DNA from: JAZMZS01 sp045120955
GTDB lineage: Bacteria; Bacillota; Clostridia; Oscillospirales; CAG-272
Reading direction: 5' to 3'
Length of the DNA: 64,000 bases
Assembly: GCA_045120955.1 (NCBI GenBank)
Contig: JBGVFH010000085.1
Span: forward strand, 19,640-83,639
In this document: positions 8,712 to 16,651 of the stretch, piece after piece
Position numbering within the stretch: position 1 is the stretch's first letter
How the letters are laid out: each line of letters starts with the position of its first letter
Made by a program: the position numbers and the translations under genes
The notes under the pieces: generated by a model
Database searches by the model: none
The model's input: the letters and a program-made list of their open reading frames with translations, nothing else
What the model was told of the DNA's origin: nothing

Positions 8712-9944
8712 ATGTCACAATTTAACGCAGAGCATATGACGAGCAATGTTAATATAAAGGTCGTAGGCATCGGCGGCGGCGGAAATAACGCTGTAAACCG
8801 AATGGTTGCCGAGAACATAAAGGGTGTTGAGTTTCTCGCTATCAACACCGACCAGATGGCTCTGATAAAATCTAATGCAACGAATAAAATTGCTATCGGC
8901 GAGAAGATAACAAAGGGTCACGGCGCAGGAGCAAAGCCTGAGGTTGGACAGAGAGCGGCAGAGGAGAGCGTTGAAGAAATAAAGGCGGCACTTTCCGGAG
9001 CTGATATGATATTTGTTACTGCGGGTATGGGAGGCGGAACAGGTACAGGTGCTGCACCCATTATTGCGAGAATAGCAAGAGAGATGGATATTCTCACCGT
9101 AGGTATCGTAACAAAGCCGTTCGCTTTTGAGGGAAGACTCAGAATGCAGCAGGCAGAATCGGGAATATCACAGCTGCGTGACTATGTTGACTCTCTTATC
9201 ATCATCCCCAATGAAAGACTCAAGCAGGTTTCCGACACAAGAATTACGCTCGTAAACGCTTTTGAAATAGCAGACGATGTTCTTCGCCGCGGTGTACAGA
9301 GTGTGTCTGAGCTTGTTAATGTTACCGCATACATAAACCTTGACTTCGCCGACGTTACATCGGTAATGAAGGGGGCAGGATATGCTCATATGGGTATAGG
9401 CTCTGCAAGCGGCAAGGATAAGGCAGAGCTTGCTGCAAAGGCGGCTATTTCAAGCCCGCTTCTCGAGACTTCTATCGACGGTGCACGCGGAATACTTGTC
9501 AGCATTACCGCATCCCCCGATATCGGACTTGAGGATATTGATACAGCTTCTGCTATGATCACGAGCGAGGCACATCCTGATGCAAATATTATATGGGGTG
9601 TTGCATTTGATCCTGCGCTTGAGGATGAAATGCGTGTTACTATCATTGCTACCGGTTTTGATAAAAAAGATGTTCCCGAGGTAAATAAGAGTGCCAGAGC
9701 AGCTGCAGCGGCAGCAGCCAAAAAGGCAGCAGCAACGACCGAAACAGTAGCTGCTCCTACACCTGCGGCTCAGCCTGTTATGGAGGTTGAGGAAGAGGAC
9801 GAGCTTGATGAGCTTCCTGCAGAGGAGGTACTTTCAAACCGTGAATTTGATGAGATAATGAATATGCTCAAGCGCTCAAAGAGACGTGACGACACAGCTC
9901 CCTCATCAAACAATCCCATGAACAGATACGGCAGAAGATTTTAA
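8712..9944 (+). CDS. ftsZ: Cell-division GTPase FtsZ
   Basis: Tubulin-like GTPase that forms the cytokinetic ring. The 410 aa protein has the N-terminal GIGGGGNNAVNRM loop, the tubulin signature GGGTGTGAAP near residue 107 and the T7 loop NLDFADV. Start ATG 8712 follows GGAGG. The C-terminal part is unusual: an Ala-rich stretch, then an acidic linker and a basic tail (FDEIMNMLKRSKRRDD, then MNRYGRRF), with no clear copy of the common IPxFLR-type peptide that binds FtsA or SepF. No ftsA is adjacent. Confidence 0.97.
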   Translation: MSQFNAEHMTSNVNIKVVGIGGGGNNAVNRMVAENIKGVEFLAINTDQMALIKSNATNKIAIGEKITKGHGAGAKPEVGQRAAEESVEEIKAALSGADMIFVTAGMGGGTGTGAAPIIARIAREMDILTVGIVTKPFAFEGRLRMQQAESGISQLRDYVDSLIIIPNERLKQVSDTRITLVNAFEIADDVLRRGVQSVSELVNVTAYINLDFADVTSVMKGAGYAHMGIGSASGKDKAELAAKAAISSPLLETSIDGARGILVSITASPDIGLEDIDTASAMITSEAHPDANIIWGVAFDPALEDEMRVTIIATGFDKKDVPEVNKSARAAAAAAAKKAAATTETVAAPTPAAQPVMEVEEEDELDELPAEEVLSNREFDEIMNMLKRSKRRDDTAPSSNNPMNRYGRRF

Positions 9945-9962
9945 ATCCAAATAAGCAGACAC

Positions 9963-9995
9963 AAAAAGGAGCTGAGTCCATTCAGCTCCTTTTTT
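9963..9995 (+). terminator. Intrinsic terminator after ftsZ
   Basis: A 13-bp perfect stem containing GGAGCTGA / TCAGCTCC with a 6-nt loop, ending in a run of T. It closes the mur/fts region. Confidence 0.9.
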
Positions 9996-10037
9996 GTCAT
10001 ACTATATGCTTTAAAAGTTGATTTTTTTGCTCTGCTA

Positions 10038-10066
10038 TTGACAGTTTTCGACACAAGTGTTAAAAT
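10038..10066 (+). promoter_or_regulatory. Sigma-A promoter of the zinc-ribbon gene
   Basis: TTGACA, 17 bp, TAAAAT, about 70 bp before the start codon of the next gene. Confidence 0.75.
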
Positions 10067-10139
10067 AACTACAGTCGATGATCTTGTCGGCTGTATTTCA
10101 GTTAAACCACTTTGATAAATTCTCGGGAGGATTACTTTT

Positions 10140-10655
10140 ATGGCTTTTTGTTCTAAATGCGGAGCTCAAATGAATGACGATGCGCAGTTTTGTGCTTCCT
10201 GCGGTGCGCCGAGGGCTGGTGCTCAAAACAACAACGGAGCGCAGGGACAGCAGAACAGTCAGGCACAGTATGATTTTACATCCAAGATATCGGAGCTTAA
10301 CAATACCTCGGATACAACCTCGGAGTTTGATCCGGCAGATATTGAAGCAAACAAGATAATGGCTGTCTTGTCTTATCTTTCATGGCTTGTTCTGATACCT
10401 CTTTTGGCGGCACAAAATTCAAAATTCGCACGTTATCACGCAAATCAGGGGCTTGTGCTTGCAATAATTGAGATAGTTTGGGGCATAGCTACATCCATCA
10501 TAGGAGCAATTCCGATATTCGGTTGGATAATCTCCATCCCGCTCGGTATCGTAAGTCTTGTGTTCCTTGTTTTGACTGTTCTCGGTATTGTAAACGCCGC
10601 AAACGGCAGAGCAAAAGAACTTCCGATCATCGGTAAAATAAGAATAATAAAGTAA
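10140..10655 (+). CDS. Zinc-ribbon membrane protein (DUF4870-like)
   Basis: 171 aa. The N-terminus is a four-cysteine zinc ribbon (CSKCG, then CASCG) followed by a Gln/Asn/Gly-rich linker to about residue 60. The rest is a membrane domain of three hydrophobic segments with the KFARYHANQGLVLAI motif seen in DUF4870/Tic20-like small membrane proteins. A GGGAGG ribosome site precedes the ATG. It is monocistronic, with its own promoter and terminator. Function is unknown; families like this are often envelope-associated, but nothing here fixes a role. Confidence 0.8.
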   Translation: MAFCSKCGAQMNDDAQFCASCGAPRAGAQNNNGAQGQQNSQAQYDFTSKISELNNTSDTTSEFDPADIEANKIMAVLSYLSWLVLIPLLAAQNSKFARYHANQGLVLAIIEIVWGIATSIIGAIPIFGWIISIPLGIVSLVFLVLTVLGIVNAANGRAKELPIIGKIRIIK

Positions 10656-10666
10656 TTTAGTATTAT

Positions 10667-10717
10667 AAAAACACAGTACACTTGACCGAACGTGTCGGTT
10701 GAGTTACTGTGTTTTTT
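10667..10717 (+). terminator. Intrinsic terminator after the zinc-ribbon gene
   Basis: Long stem AAAAACACAGTA / TACTGTGTTTTTT with an inner TTGACCG/CGGTTGA helix using wobble pairs. Repeat copy A starts two bases after the T run. Confidence 0.82.
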
Positions 10718-10718
10718 C

Positions 10719-10820
10719 ATTGCATAGGAAATTGCGTAATTACGTCCCACCGTTTGGTTGAGTTAAAGAAAATCCAAAGATACAAAAGGTGGGAGAATGG
10801 GTGCGGGCACTGCCCGCTTG
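10719..10820 (+). repeat. Terminator-associated dispersed repeat, copy A
   Basis: About 100 bp, closely related to the copy at 35331 and more distantly to copies at 16543 and 54733. It opens ATTGCATAGGAAATTGCG, has an outer stem CCCACC/GGTGGG enclosing a TTTGG...CCAAA hairpin, and ends with the GC hairpin GCGGGCACTGCCCGC. It directly follows a terminator on the same strand. The rest of the gap to 10904 holds an imperfect CCGAG...CTCGG inverted repeat (about 10850-10890) and no gene. Confidence 0.85.
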
Positions 10821-10904
10821 TTCATTATATATTTAGCAAAGTGCATAAGCCGAGCCCCGATAGGCGGTAAAATGCGTCGGAATCTCGGACTAAATTACAT
10901 TTAG

Positions 10905-12836
10905 TCATTCTTCAAGCGCTTCATAAACGGAGAGCAGCTCTTCTTCCGCATCGTCTATTTGTTGCTGCAGCTCTGCCGCAAGGATATAGTCCGTTGCCGC
11001 TTCACCGAAAAGTCTTGCCTGCAATTCTTCAATGAGCTTTTCAAGCTCTGTCGAGCGTTCCAAGTTCTTTTTTCTCTGACGCTCTGCTTTTCTTTGCAGC
11101 GCCTGTTCCTCTTTTGCGGCAATATAGCTTTGCTTTGAAGTCGGGATGGCTGCATTTTTTTGCTCTTCGAGCTGTTTTTCCTGTTTTTGCTTTGCTCTCA
11201 TGTCTCGGTATTCATCATATCCGCCGTCAACCGACAGAGGATAGCTGATTATTCCTCCGCCCTCTGAGACGGGTATAAGCTCAAGCAGTCTTGTAGCGAG
11301 CTTGTCAATGAAGTACCTGTCATGAGAAACAGCAACTACAGTACCGTTATAATTGTTTATAGCCTCTTCGAGCGCCTCTCTTGATCCAATGTCAAGGTGA
11401 TTTGTCGGCTCGTCGAGCACAAGCAGATTTGAGTCTGAAAGAACAAGCTTGCACAGCGTCAGTCTCGCTCTCTCTCCGCCCGATAGGGAAGCAACGCTTT
11501 TATAAACGTCCTCACCTGTAAAGAGGAAAAGCGCCAGCTTGTTTCTTACCTCGGTTTCTGTCATGCGAGGAAATGCGTTCCATAGCTCTTCAATTACCGT
11601 ATTTGACTCGCCAAGACCTTGATTTTCCTGATCGTAGTAGCTGATCTTGATATTGTAGCCCTCCTCGATGAAGCCATCTGTGGGGGAGAGGCCCTTCATT
11701 ATCAGCTTCATAAGAGTCGATTTGCCTGTGCCGTTAGCACCGACAAAAAACGCACGCTCGCCCTTCTTTATAAGAAAATCAACACCTGAAAACAGCTTGT
11801 GCTCGCCAAACGCCATAGAAAGATTTTTTGCTCGCAAAACCTCGTTTCCGCCGTCGGGCGCATCCTTAAACGATACCCGTATATCTTTCAGCTCACCCTG
11901 AGGCTTTTCCACAAGCTTCATTCTGGCGAGTGCTTTTTCACGGCTCCGTATTGTAACAAAGTTGCGCTCTCTGCCAAAGCTGCGTTGCTGTTCTATATGG
12001 GCTTTTATTCTTGCTATCTCCGCTTGCTGTATTTTGTATTGCTTTTCATTAAATTCCCGCTCTGCCTCATAAAGCTCTGTTGCCTTTGAGTAGTTTCCCG
12101 GATACAGCTTTGCTCCGTGGCGCTCGACTCTCAGAGTTTTGTTGGTTATCTTATCGAGAAAATATCTGTCATGAGATATTATCATCAGCGTCTTTTTATA
12201 CCCCGATAAATACCCCTCAAGCCATGTGAGCGTGTCGATATCAAGATGGTTTGTAGGCTCGTCAAGAAGCAGTATATCCGGCTCTGAGTAAAGTATACGT
12301 GCGAGAGCAAGACGTGTCCTTTGACCTCCCGACAGAGTCTTTAATTTGCTTTTGTGAGAGTCTCGGGGAAAGCCTGTTCTGATAAGCAGTCCCTCGCACC
12401 TTGTCTTGTATTCAAGGCCTCCTATTTTTGCAAATTCTTCGCTGACTGCGGCAAGCTCCGCTGCATTTTTTTGCGCCTTTTCAACATCGTCTGAAAAGGC
12501 ATCCGCCATTTCGCTGAGCCGCTCAATCTTTTCTTCAAGCTCAAATATGTGCGGATGCGCTTTGTACATGAAAGAAATGATGCTCTGCTCATCGTCCTCG
12601 CCGTCGAGATTTGCGTTTTGCGAGAGCATTGCGATACTTTTGTCTTTTGAAATGAATATGTTGCCGTCTGTCGGATCATATTCACCCATGATCAATTTAA
12701 AAAGGGAAGACTTGCCGGCGCCGTTGACTCCAACGATACCGAGCTTGTCCCCCTCATTTAAAGAGAAAGAAACACCGTTCAGTATCTCATCTACGCCGAA
12801 GCTAAGTGAAAGTCCGTTACACGAAAATACTATCAT
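10905..12836 (-). CDS. ABC-F ATPase
   Basis: Soluble protein with two ATP-binding cassettes and no membrane domain, the hallmark of ABC-F factors, which act on the ribosome as translation or resistance factors. Cassette 1: GVNGAGKSS, signature LSGGQRTRLALARIL, LLDEPTNHLD. Cassette 2: GANGTGKST, LSGGERARLTLCKLV, VLDEPTNHLD. The linker between cassettes is long and charged, and the C-terminus is a coiled coil of about 90 residues. Start ATG 12836 follows GGAG; an upstream in-frame start would add six residues. It is 38 bp downstream of mscL and probably co-transcribed. The subfamily (Uup, YdiF or YfmR-like) is not resolved. Confidence 0.92.
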   Translation of the reverse strand: MIVFSCNGLSLSFGVDEILNGVSFSLNEGDKLGIVGVNGAGKSSLFKLIMGEYDPTDGNIFISKDKSIAMLSQNANLDGEDDEQSIISFMYKAHPHIFELEEKIERLSEMADAFSDDVEKAQKNAAELAAVSEEFAKIGGLEYKTRCEGLLIRTGFPRDSHKSKLKTLSGGQRTRLALARILYSEPDILLLDEPTNHLDIDTLTWLEGYLSGYKKTLMIISHDRYFLDKITNKTLRVERHGAKLYPGNYSKATELYEAEREFNEKQYKIQQAEIARIKAHIEQQRSFGRERNFVTIRSREKALARMKLVEKPQGELKDIRVSFKDAPDGGNEVLRAKNLSMAFGEHKLFSGVDFLIKKGERAFFVGANGTGKSTLMKLIMKGLSPTDGFIEEGYNIKISYYDQENQGLGESNTVIEELWNAFPRMTETEVRNKLALFLFTGEDVYKSVASLSGGERARLTLCKLVLSDSNLLVLDEPTNHLDIGSREALEEAINNYNGTVVAVSHDRYFIDKLATRLLELIPVSEGGGIISYPLSVDGGYDEYRDMRAKQKQEKQLEEQKNAAIPTSKQSYIAAKEEQALQRKAERQRKKNLERSTELEKLIEELQARLFGEAATDYILAAELQQQIDDAEEELLSVYEALEE

Positions 12837-12874
12837 ACGGTGCTCCGTTCTCAAAATCTCTTATGTTTAGTTTT

Positions 12875-13354
12875 TTACTTTTTAAGGCTCTCGCGGATGT
12901 CGCGGAGAATATCCTCAACTGTCTCTTTTGCAGCCTCTTCAGCCTCAGCCGCCTTTTTCTTTTCTTCCTCTTCCTTCTTCTTTGCCTCAGCCTCAGCAAG
13001 CTCTTTTGCATGGAGTTTGTTGTTTACTTTCATCATAACACGAAGAACACAGAAAATGCAGAAAGCAACAAGCAAAAAGTCGATTATGAGCTGAATAAAG
13101 TTACCGTAATTCAGAGAGACCTCGGGTGTGATGACTTTTTGTGTTGCGGGGTCGGTAACTGCCTCTTTTATAACATATTTCATGTCCGAGAGAGATACAT
13201 TGCCTGTGATCATGCTGACAGCGGGCATGATTATATCATTTACAAGGCTGCTGACTATTTTGCTGAAAGCAGAACCGATAACAACACCGACTGCCATGTC
13301 AATGATGTTGCCCTTGGCTATAAAAGCCTTAAAATCAGAAAAAAACTTCTTCAT
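12875..13354 (-). CDS. mscL: Large-conductance mechanosensitive channel MscL
   Basis: Tension-gated pore that releases solutes on hypo-osmotic shock. The 159 aa sequence starts with the amphipathic MKKFFSDFKAFIAKGN and TM1 motif IDMAVGVVIGSAFSKIV, followed by a periplasmic-loop-equivalent and TM2 near residues 90-110. The cytoplasmic tail after TM2 is a long Ala/Glu/Lys-rich helix of about 50 residues, longer than the short bundle of standard MscL. A GGAGG site precedes ATG 13354. Confidence 0.95.
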   Translation of the reverse strand: MKKFFSDFKAFIAKGNIIDMAVGVVIGSAFSKIVSSLVNDIIMPAVSMITGNVSLSDMKYVIKEAVTDPATQKVITPEVSLNYGNFIQLIIDFLLVAFCIFCVLRVMMKVNNKLHAKELAEAEAKKKEEEEKKKAAEAEEAAKETVEDILRDIRESLKK

Positions 13355-13404
13355 TCGAAAACCTCCGTATGTATTGTTTTTTAGATGAATTTTTCTTTCT
13401 TTCT

Positions 13405-13433
13405 ATTGTAACAAAGTGTTAAATTAATGTCAA
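13405..13433 (-). promoter_or_regulatory. Sigma-A promoter of mscL
   Basis: On the minus strand: TTGACA, 17 bp, TACAAT, about 50 bp before the mscL start. Confidence 0.8.
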
Positions 13434-13483
13434 GATTGTAAGTCGATTTTTGCTGTAAAAAGTTGATATTTTTCGATAGCCTT

Positions 13484-13526
13484 CAAAAAAAAGGTCTGCA
13501 TTCAAAGTGTTAAAATGCTGACCTTT
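13484..13526 (-). terminator. Intrinsic terminator after mnmA
   Basis: Minus-strand stem AAGGTCAGCATT / AATGCAGACCTT with an 11-nt loop followed by eight T residues. Confidence 0.88.
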
Positions 13527-13544
13527 GATATATCTTTTTATAGC

Positions 13545-14630
13545 TTATGCTATTATTCCGCCGCCGAGTACGGTGTCGCCGTCGTATATGACAGCCGACT
13601 GACCCTTGGCAGGCGCTCTTTGAGGCAGGTCAAACTCGAGCAATACACTCCCGTCGTCTTTACAGTAAACGGTGCAGGGAGCGGCATTGTGTTTGTATCT
13701 GAGCTTTGTCTCCGCACGAAAGCTTGCGGGAGGTGTGTCGAACGCAGACCAAACAAGCTCTTTTACAGTTACTTCTTGTTTGTACAGCTCAGGGTCTGTC
13801 ACGAGAAGGATCTCGTTTGTATGCGGTCTTATTTCGCTGACATACATAGGCTCCGGTGTGACTATTCCGAGCTTTTTGTGTTGGCCTACCGTATACCTTA
13901 CGATTCCCTTATGCCTGCCGATAATGTTGCCGTCTTTGTCTACAAAGTTACCGTGTTCGAACGTCTTTGCTCTGTATCTTTCAATAAATCCGACATAATC
14001 ACCGTCGGGAACAAAGCAGATATCTTGACTTTCTTTTTTCTTTGCGTTCACAAAGCCGAGCGACTCTGCCATTTCCCTTATTTCGCTTTTTGCATAGGAG
14101 CCAAGCGGGAAAATAACGTGCTCGAGCTGTTCTTTTGAGAGAGAATACAGAACATAGCTCTGGTCTTTTGTCGTGTCAAGTGCCTTTTTCAGCACAACTC
14201 TGCCGTATCTTTCGTCAAATTCCGTGCGTGCGTAGTGTCCTGTAACTATACACTCGCATCCAAGGCTTTGAGCGTATTTAAAAAGTGCTCCGAATTTCAT
14301 GTGCTTGTTACATTCAACACAAGGATTCGGTGTGAAGCCATTCTCGTAGGCTCTCACAAAGCGCTCGATCACTTCGCTTTCAAAGCTGTCCTCACATCCG
14401 TACAGATGAAAGTTTATCCCCAGCCTATCGGCAACTGCCTTTGCGTCGTTTGCGTCCTTATTTGTACCGCAGCTCGCATCATTGACATCGTCCTTTGAAA
14501 AGCTGCCGTGCAGCTTTAGCATGACGCCGATACATTCATACCCACGATTTTTTATAAGAGCCGCCGCAACGGATGAGTCGACCCCTCCGCTCATTGCGAT
14601 AAGTGCCTTTTTTTGTGAGCTTGTGTTCAT
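13545..14630 (-). CDS. mnmA: tRNA-specific 2-thiouridylase MnmA
   Basis: Adds the 2-thio group to the wobble uridine of tRNA-Lys, -Glu and -Gln, taking sulfur from a cysteine desulfurase relay. 361 aa, standard length. PP-loop SGGVDSS at residues 14-20; catalytic cysteines C104 (NPCVEC) and C205 (ICFVPDG) are both present. It starts 3 bp after the nadA stop without a strong ribosome site of its own, so it is probably translationally coupled to nadA. The pairing is odd functionally but clear in layout. Confidence 0.96.
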   Translation of the reverse strand: MNTSSQKKALIAMSGGVDSSVAAALIKNRGYECIGVMLKLHGSFSKDDVNDASCGTNKDANDAKAVADRLGINFHLYGCEDSFESEVIERFVRAYENGFTPNPCVECNKHMKFGALFKYAQSLGCECIVTGHYARTEFDERYGRVVLKKALDTTKDQSYVLYSLSKEQLEHVIFPLGSYAKSEIREMAESLGFVNAKKKESQDICFVPDGDYVGFIERYRAKTFEHGNFVDKDGNIIGRHKGIVRYTVGQHKKLGIVTPEPMYVSEIRPHTNEILLVTDPELYKQEVTVKELVWSAFDTPPASFRAETKLRYKHNAAPCTVYCKDDGSVLLEFDLPQRAPAKGQSAVIYDGDTVLGGGIIA

Positions 14631-14633
14631 GTC

Positions 14634-15545
14634 TTAGCCGAGTCTGAGCATTTCGTCAATGCATCCTTTTGCCGCCTTGATTGTTTCGGCATCAAGCGTG
14701 ATCTCTTCGCCGCCGTTGCCTTTCAAACAGTCAAGAAGATCGGGCAGGGTAGTGATCTTCATATTGTGGCACATGAGATCTTTTGAAAGAGCATAGAATT
14801 TCTTGCCCTCACATTCATACTGAAGATGCTCAGCAATGCTGGTTTCCGTTCCTATGATAAATTCCTTTGCATCGCTCTTCTTTGCGTATGACATTATTGC
14901 AGTCGTACTGCCAACATAGTCTGCCATTTCAACTATGGCAGGACGACATTCGGGATGAACGAGCATAAGAGCATTGGGATGTTCTGCCTTTGCTTTTTCA
15001 GCTTCTTGTTTTGTGATCTTTGCATGGGTAGGGCAGCATCCGTTAAAGAGCACGATGTTTTTCTCGGGAAGTGCGTTTTTAACATAAGTTCCGAGATTGA
15101 TGTCGGGAATAAAGAGTATGTTGTCATTTTCTATCTTTTTTACAATGTTGAGCGCAGATGAGGAGGTGACACATACATCGCAAAGTGTCTTGAGCGCCGC
15201 TGTCGTGTTGACATATGCAACGACGGTGTATCCCTTGTATATTTCCTTTAACTGCTTGAGCATTTCTGTGTCAAGCTGTTCTGCCATAGGGCATCCTGCG
15301 CTTGGATTTGCAAGAATAACTCTTTTTTCGGGAGAGAGTATTTTTACAGTCTCCGCCATAAATCTTACACCGCACATAATGACGTTTTTGTGCGTTGCTT
15401 TTGCCGCTTCCTCTGAAAGTCCGAACGAGTCACCGACATAGTCGGCAACCTCGAGTATTTCTCTTGCTTGGTATGCATGAGCCAAAATAAGAGTGTCTGT
15501 TTCTTTTTTCAGTTGTCTGATCTTGTTTTGAATATCTATTATCAT
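14634..15545 (-). CDS. nadA: Quinolinate synthase NadA
   Basis: [4Fe-4S] enzyme condensing iminoaspartate with dihydroxyacetone phosphate to quinolinate for de novo NAD synthesis. ATG 15545 is chosen because GGAG lies nine bases upstream and the resulting 303 aa matches the family; an upstream in-frame start adds 15 hydrophobic residues unlike the family. Cluster cysteines occur in CDVC, NGCCPTH and LMCHN contexts, and HPECRP is conserved. nadB and nadC are not in the window, so the iminoaspartate source must lie elsewhere. It is divergent from pnuC, which handles an NAD precursor. Confidence 0.94.
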   Translation of the reverse strand: MIIDIQNKIRQLKKETDTLILAHAYQAREILEVADYVGDSFGLSEEAAKATHKNVIMCGVRFMAETVKILSPEKRVILANPSAGCPMAEQLDTEMLKQLKEIYKGYTVVAYVNTTAALKTLCDVCVTSSSALNIVKKIENDNILFIPDINLGTYVKNALPEKNIVLFNGCCPTHAKITKQEAEKAKAEHPNALMLVHPECRPAIVEMADYVGSTTAIMSYAKKSDAKEFIIGTETSIAEHLQYECEGKKFYALSKDLMCHNMKITTLPDLLDCLKGNGGEEITLDAETIKAAKGCIDEMLRLG

Positions 15546-15580
15546 TGTTGTATCTCCGATTATAATAATAATTACATCTA

Positions 15581-15609
15581 ATGTTATCACAATAAAATTT
15601 TTCTGTCAA
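15581..15609 (-). promoter_or_regulatory. Sigma-A promoter of nadA-mnmA
   Basis: Minus-strand TTGACA, 17 bp, TAACAT. An imperfect palindrome ATTACATCTAAT overlaps the -10 side and could be an operator; no known regulator site was recognised. Confidence 0.7.
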
Positions 15610-15683
15610 TAGAATAGCGTTCTAAAAATCTCGGAAAAGCAAGCTAAATGTGGCATAGCGGGTGATATAATGTATTTCAGCTA

Positions 15684-15712
15684 TTGACAAAGTAATGAAT
15701 GTGTGTTAATAT
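15684..15712 (+). promoter_or_regulatory. Sigma-A promoter of pnuC
   Basis: TTGACA, 17 bp, TAATAT, which places the transcript start near 15719 and gives a leader of about 105 nt. Confidence 0.85.
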
Positions 15713-15718
15713 ATGACC

Positions 15719-15824
15719 GTATTAAATATCTGCCACCGGGTAGAGTTGAATGTATGAGCATTCACGGGTTCGTCGTTAGGTCTTAGAAGACGGACTGCGT
15801 GGGTGTTATTTTTTTGGAGGATGT
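15719..15824 (+). promoter_or_regulatory. Structured 5' leader of pnuC, candidate riboswitch
   Basis: The leader can fold as a three-way junction. A closing helix pairs CACC (15734-15737) with GGTG (15802-15805). Hairpin 2 is TGAATG/CATTCA (15747-15752 with 15759-15764). Hairpin 3 pairs GTTCGTC with GACGGAC (15768-15774 with 15789-15795). Junction strands are purine-rich (GGGTAGAG). A T run (15806-15815) and the GGAGG ribosome site follow directly. It does not match the TPP, preQ1, THF, ZTP or NAD-II consensus sequences as I know them. Confidence 0.5.
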
Positions 15825-16520
15825 ATGATAAAAATATATAAGCTTCTGTCACCGTTTGAGCTTTGTTTATGGCTGGGCTGTGTGCTTGCCGTCAGCATCA
15901 GCTCTGTGTGCTTTTGGACAGGGGATATACTTACACTCTCTGCATCCCTTATAGGGGTCAGTGCACTTATATTTCTTGCGAAGGGCAACTGGGCAGGGCA
16001 GGTCATGACAGTGCTGTTTGCGCTGTTGTATGCCGTTATATCGTATGAGATGAGGTATTACGGAGAGATGATAACATATCTCGGTATGACCGCTCCCACT
16101 GCGGCTATGGCAGCGATCGAATGGCTGAGACATCCTTACCGAAAGGGCAAAAACGAGGTCGAGGTATCGGCGCTTGATAAAAAGAAAATATCGGTGATGA
16201 TAATGCTCGGTACTGTCGTAACTATACTGTTTTATTTTATATTAAAGCTGCTCGGATGCGAAAATCTGCCCTTGTCCACGTTATCGGTCACGACCAGCTT
16301 TTGTGCCTCGTATCTAATGTTTGTACGCTCTCCGTACTACGCCTTGGCATATGCGGCAAACGATATAGTGCTCATAGGTCTGTGGGTATATGCCTGCATA
16401 TCGGATATAGATTATCTCTCTGTTGCTGTGTGCTTTGTTTGCTTCTTTGCAAATGATATCTACGGCTTTGTAAATTGGCGGAGAATGAAGAAAAAACAAT
16501 CACAAAACATAAAAAAATGA
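15825..16520 (+). CDS. pnuC: PnuC-family nicotinamide riboside (vitamin) transporter
   Basis: 231 aa membrane protein with seven to eight hydrophobic segments and the PnuC-type motifs WAGQVMTVLFALLYAVISY, NDIVLIGLWV and the C-terminal FFANDIYGFVNWRRMKK, where the W and YG residues are family hallmarks. PnuC proteins facilitate uptake of nicotinamide riboside, with close relatives for thiamine or riboflavin. The divergent nadA gene supports an NAD-precursor substrate. Start ATG 15825 lies four bases after GGAGG; an ATG at 15821 is out of frame. Confidence 0.85.
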   Translation: MIKIYKLLSPFELCLWLGCVLAVSISSVCFWTGDILTLSASLIGVSALIFLAKGNWAGQVMTVLFALLYAVISYEMRYYGEMITYLGMTAPTAAMAAIEWLRHPYRKGKNEVEVSALDKKKISVMIMLGTVVTILFYFILKLLGCENLPLSTLSVTTSFCASYLMFVRSPYYALAYAANDIVLIGLWVYACISDIDYLSVAVCFVCFFANDIYGFVNWRRMKKKQSQNIKK

Positions 16521-16542
16521 GCTTTATCCAAGCTCATTTTTT
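16511..16542 (+). terminator. Intrinsic terminator of pnuC
   Basis: Stem AAAAAATGAGCTT / AAGCTCATTTTTT with a 5-nt loop. The pnuC stop codon lies inside the ascending arm. Repeat copy C follows at once. Confidence 0.88.
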
Positions 16543-16648
16543 GTTGCATATGAAATCGCACTGATCCTCACTCGCCGTTTTGCATAGCTTCTGTAATAGA
16601 AAAACAACGATAGGCGGGAGGATGGTGCGGGCACTGCCCGCTTTTTAA
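16543..16648 (+). repeat. Terminator-associated dispersed repeat, copy C
   Basis: Starts GTTGCATATGAAATCGCA, then ATCCT...CGCC pairing with GGCGGGAGGAT, an inner TTCTGTAATAGAA hairpin and the terminal GCGGGCACTGCCCGC hairpin followed by TTTTT. It belongs to the subtype shared with the copy at 54733. The terminal hairpin plus T run could itself terminate transcription toward the convergent gene. Confidence 0.85.
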
Positions 16649-16651
16649 GTT

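Noticed and set aside
13515..14138. 207-codon open frame on the plus strand opposite mnmA
   Set aside because: Overlaps the mnmA terminator and coding region, with no start signal.
15719..15824. ZTP, THF, preQ1 or TPP riboswitch upstream of pnuC
   Set aside because: Core conserved strings of those classes as I know them are not present; left as an unassigned structured leader.
16633..16648. GC hairpin plus T run in repeat copy C as the pnuC terminator
   Set aside because: A better terminator precedes it directly at the pnuC stop; the hairpin belongs to the repeat, where other copies lack a good T run.
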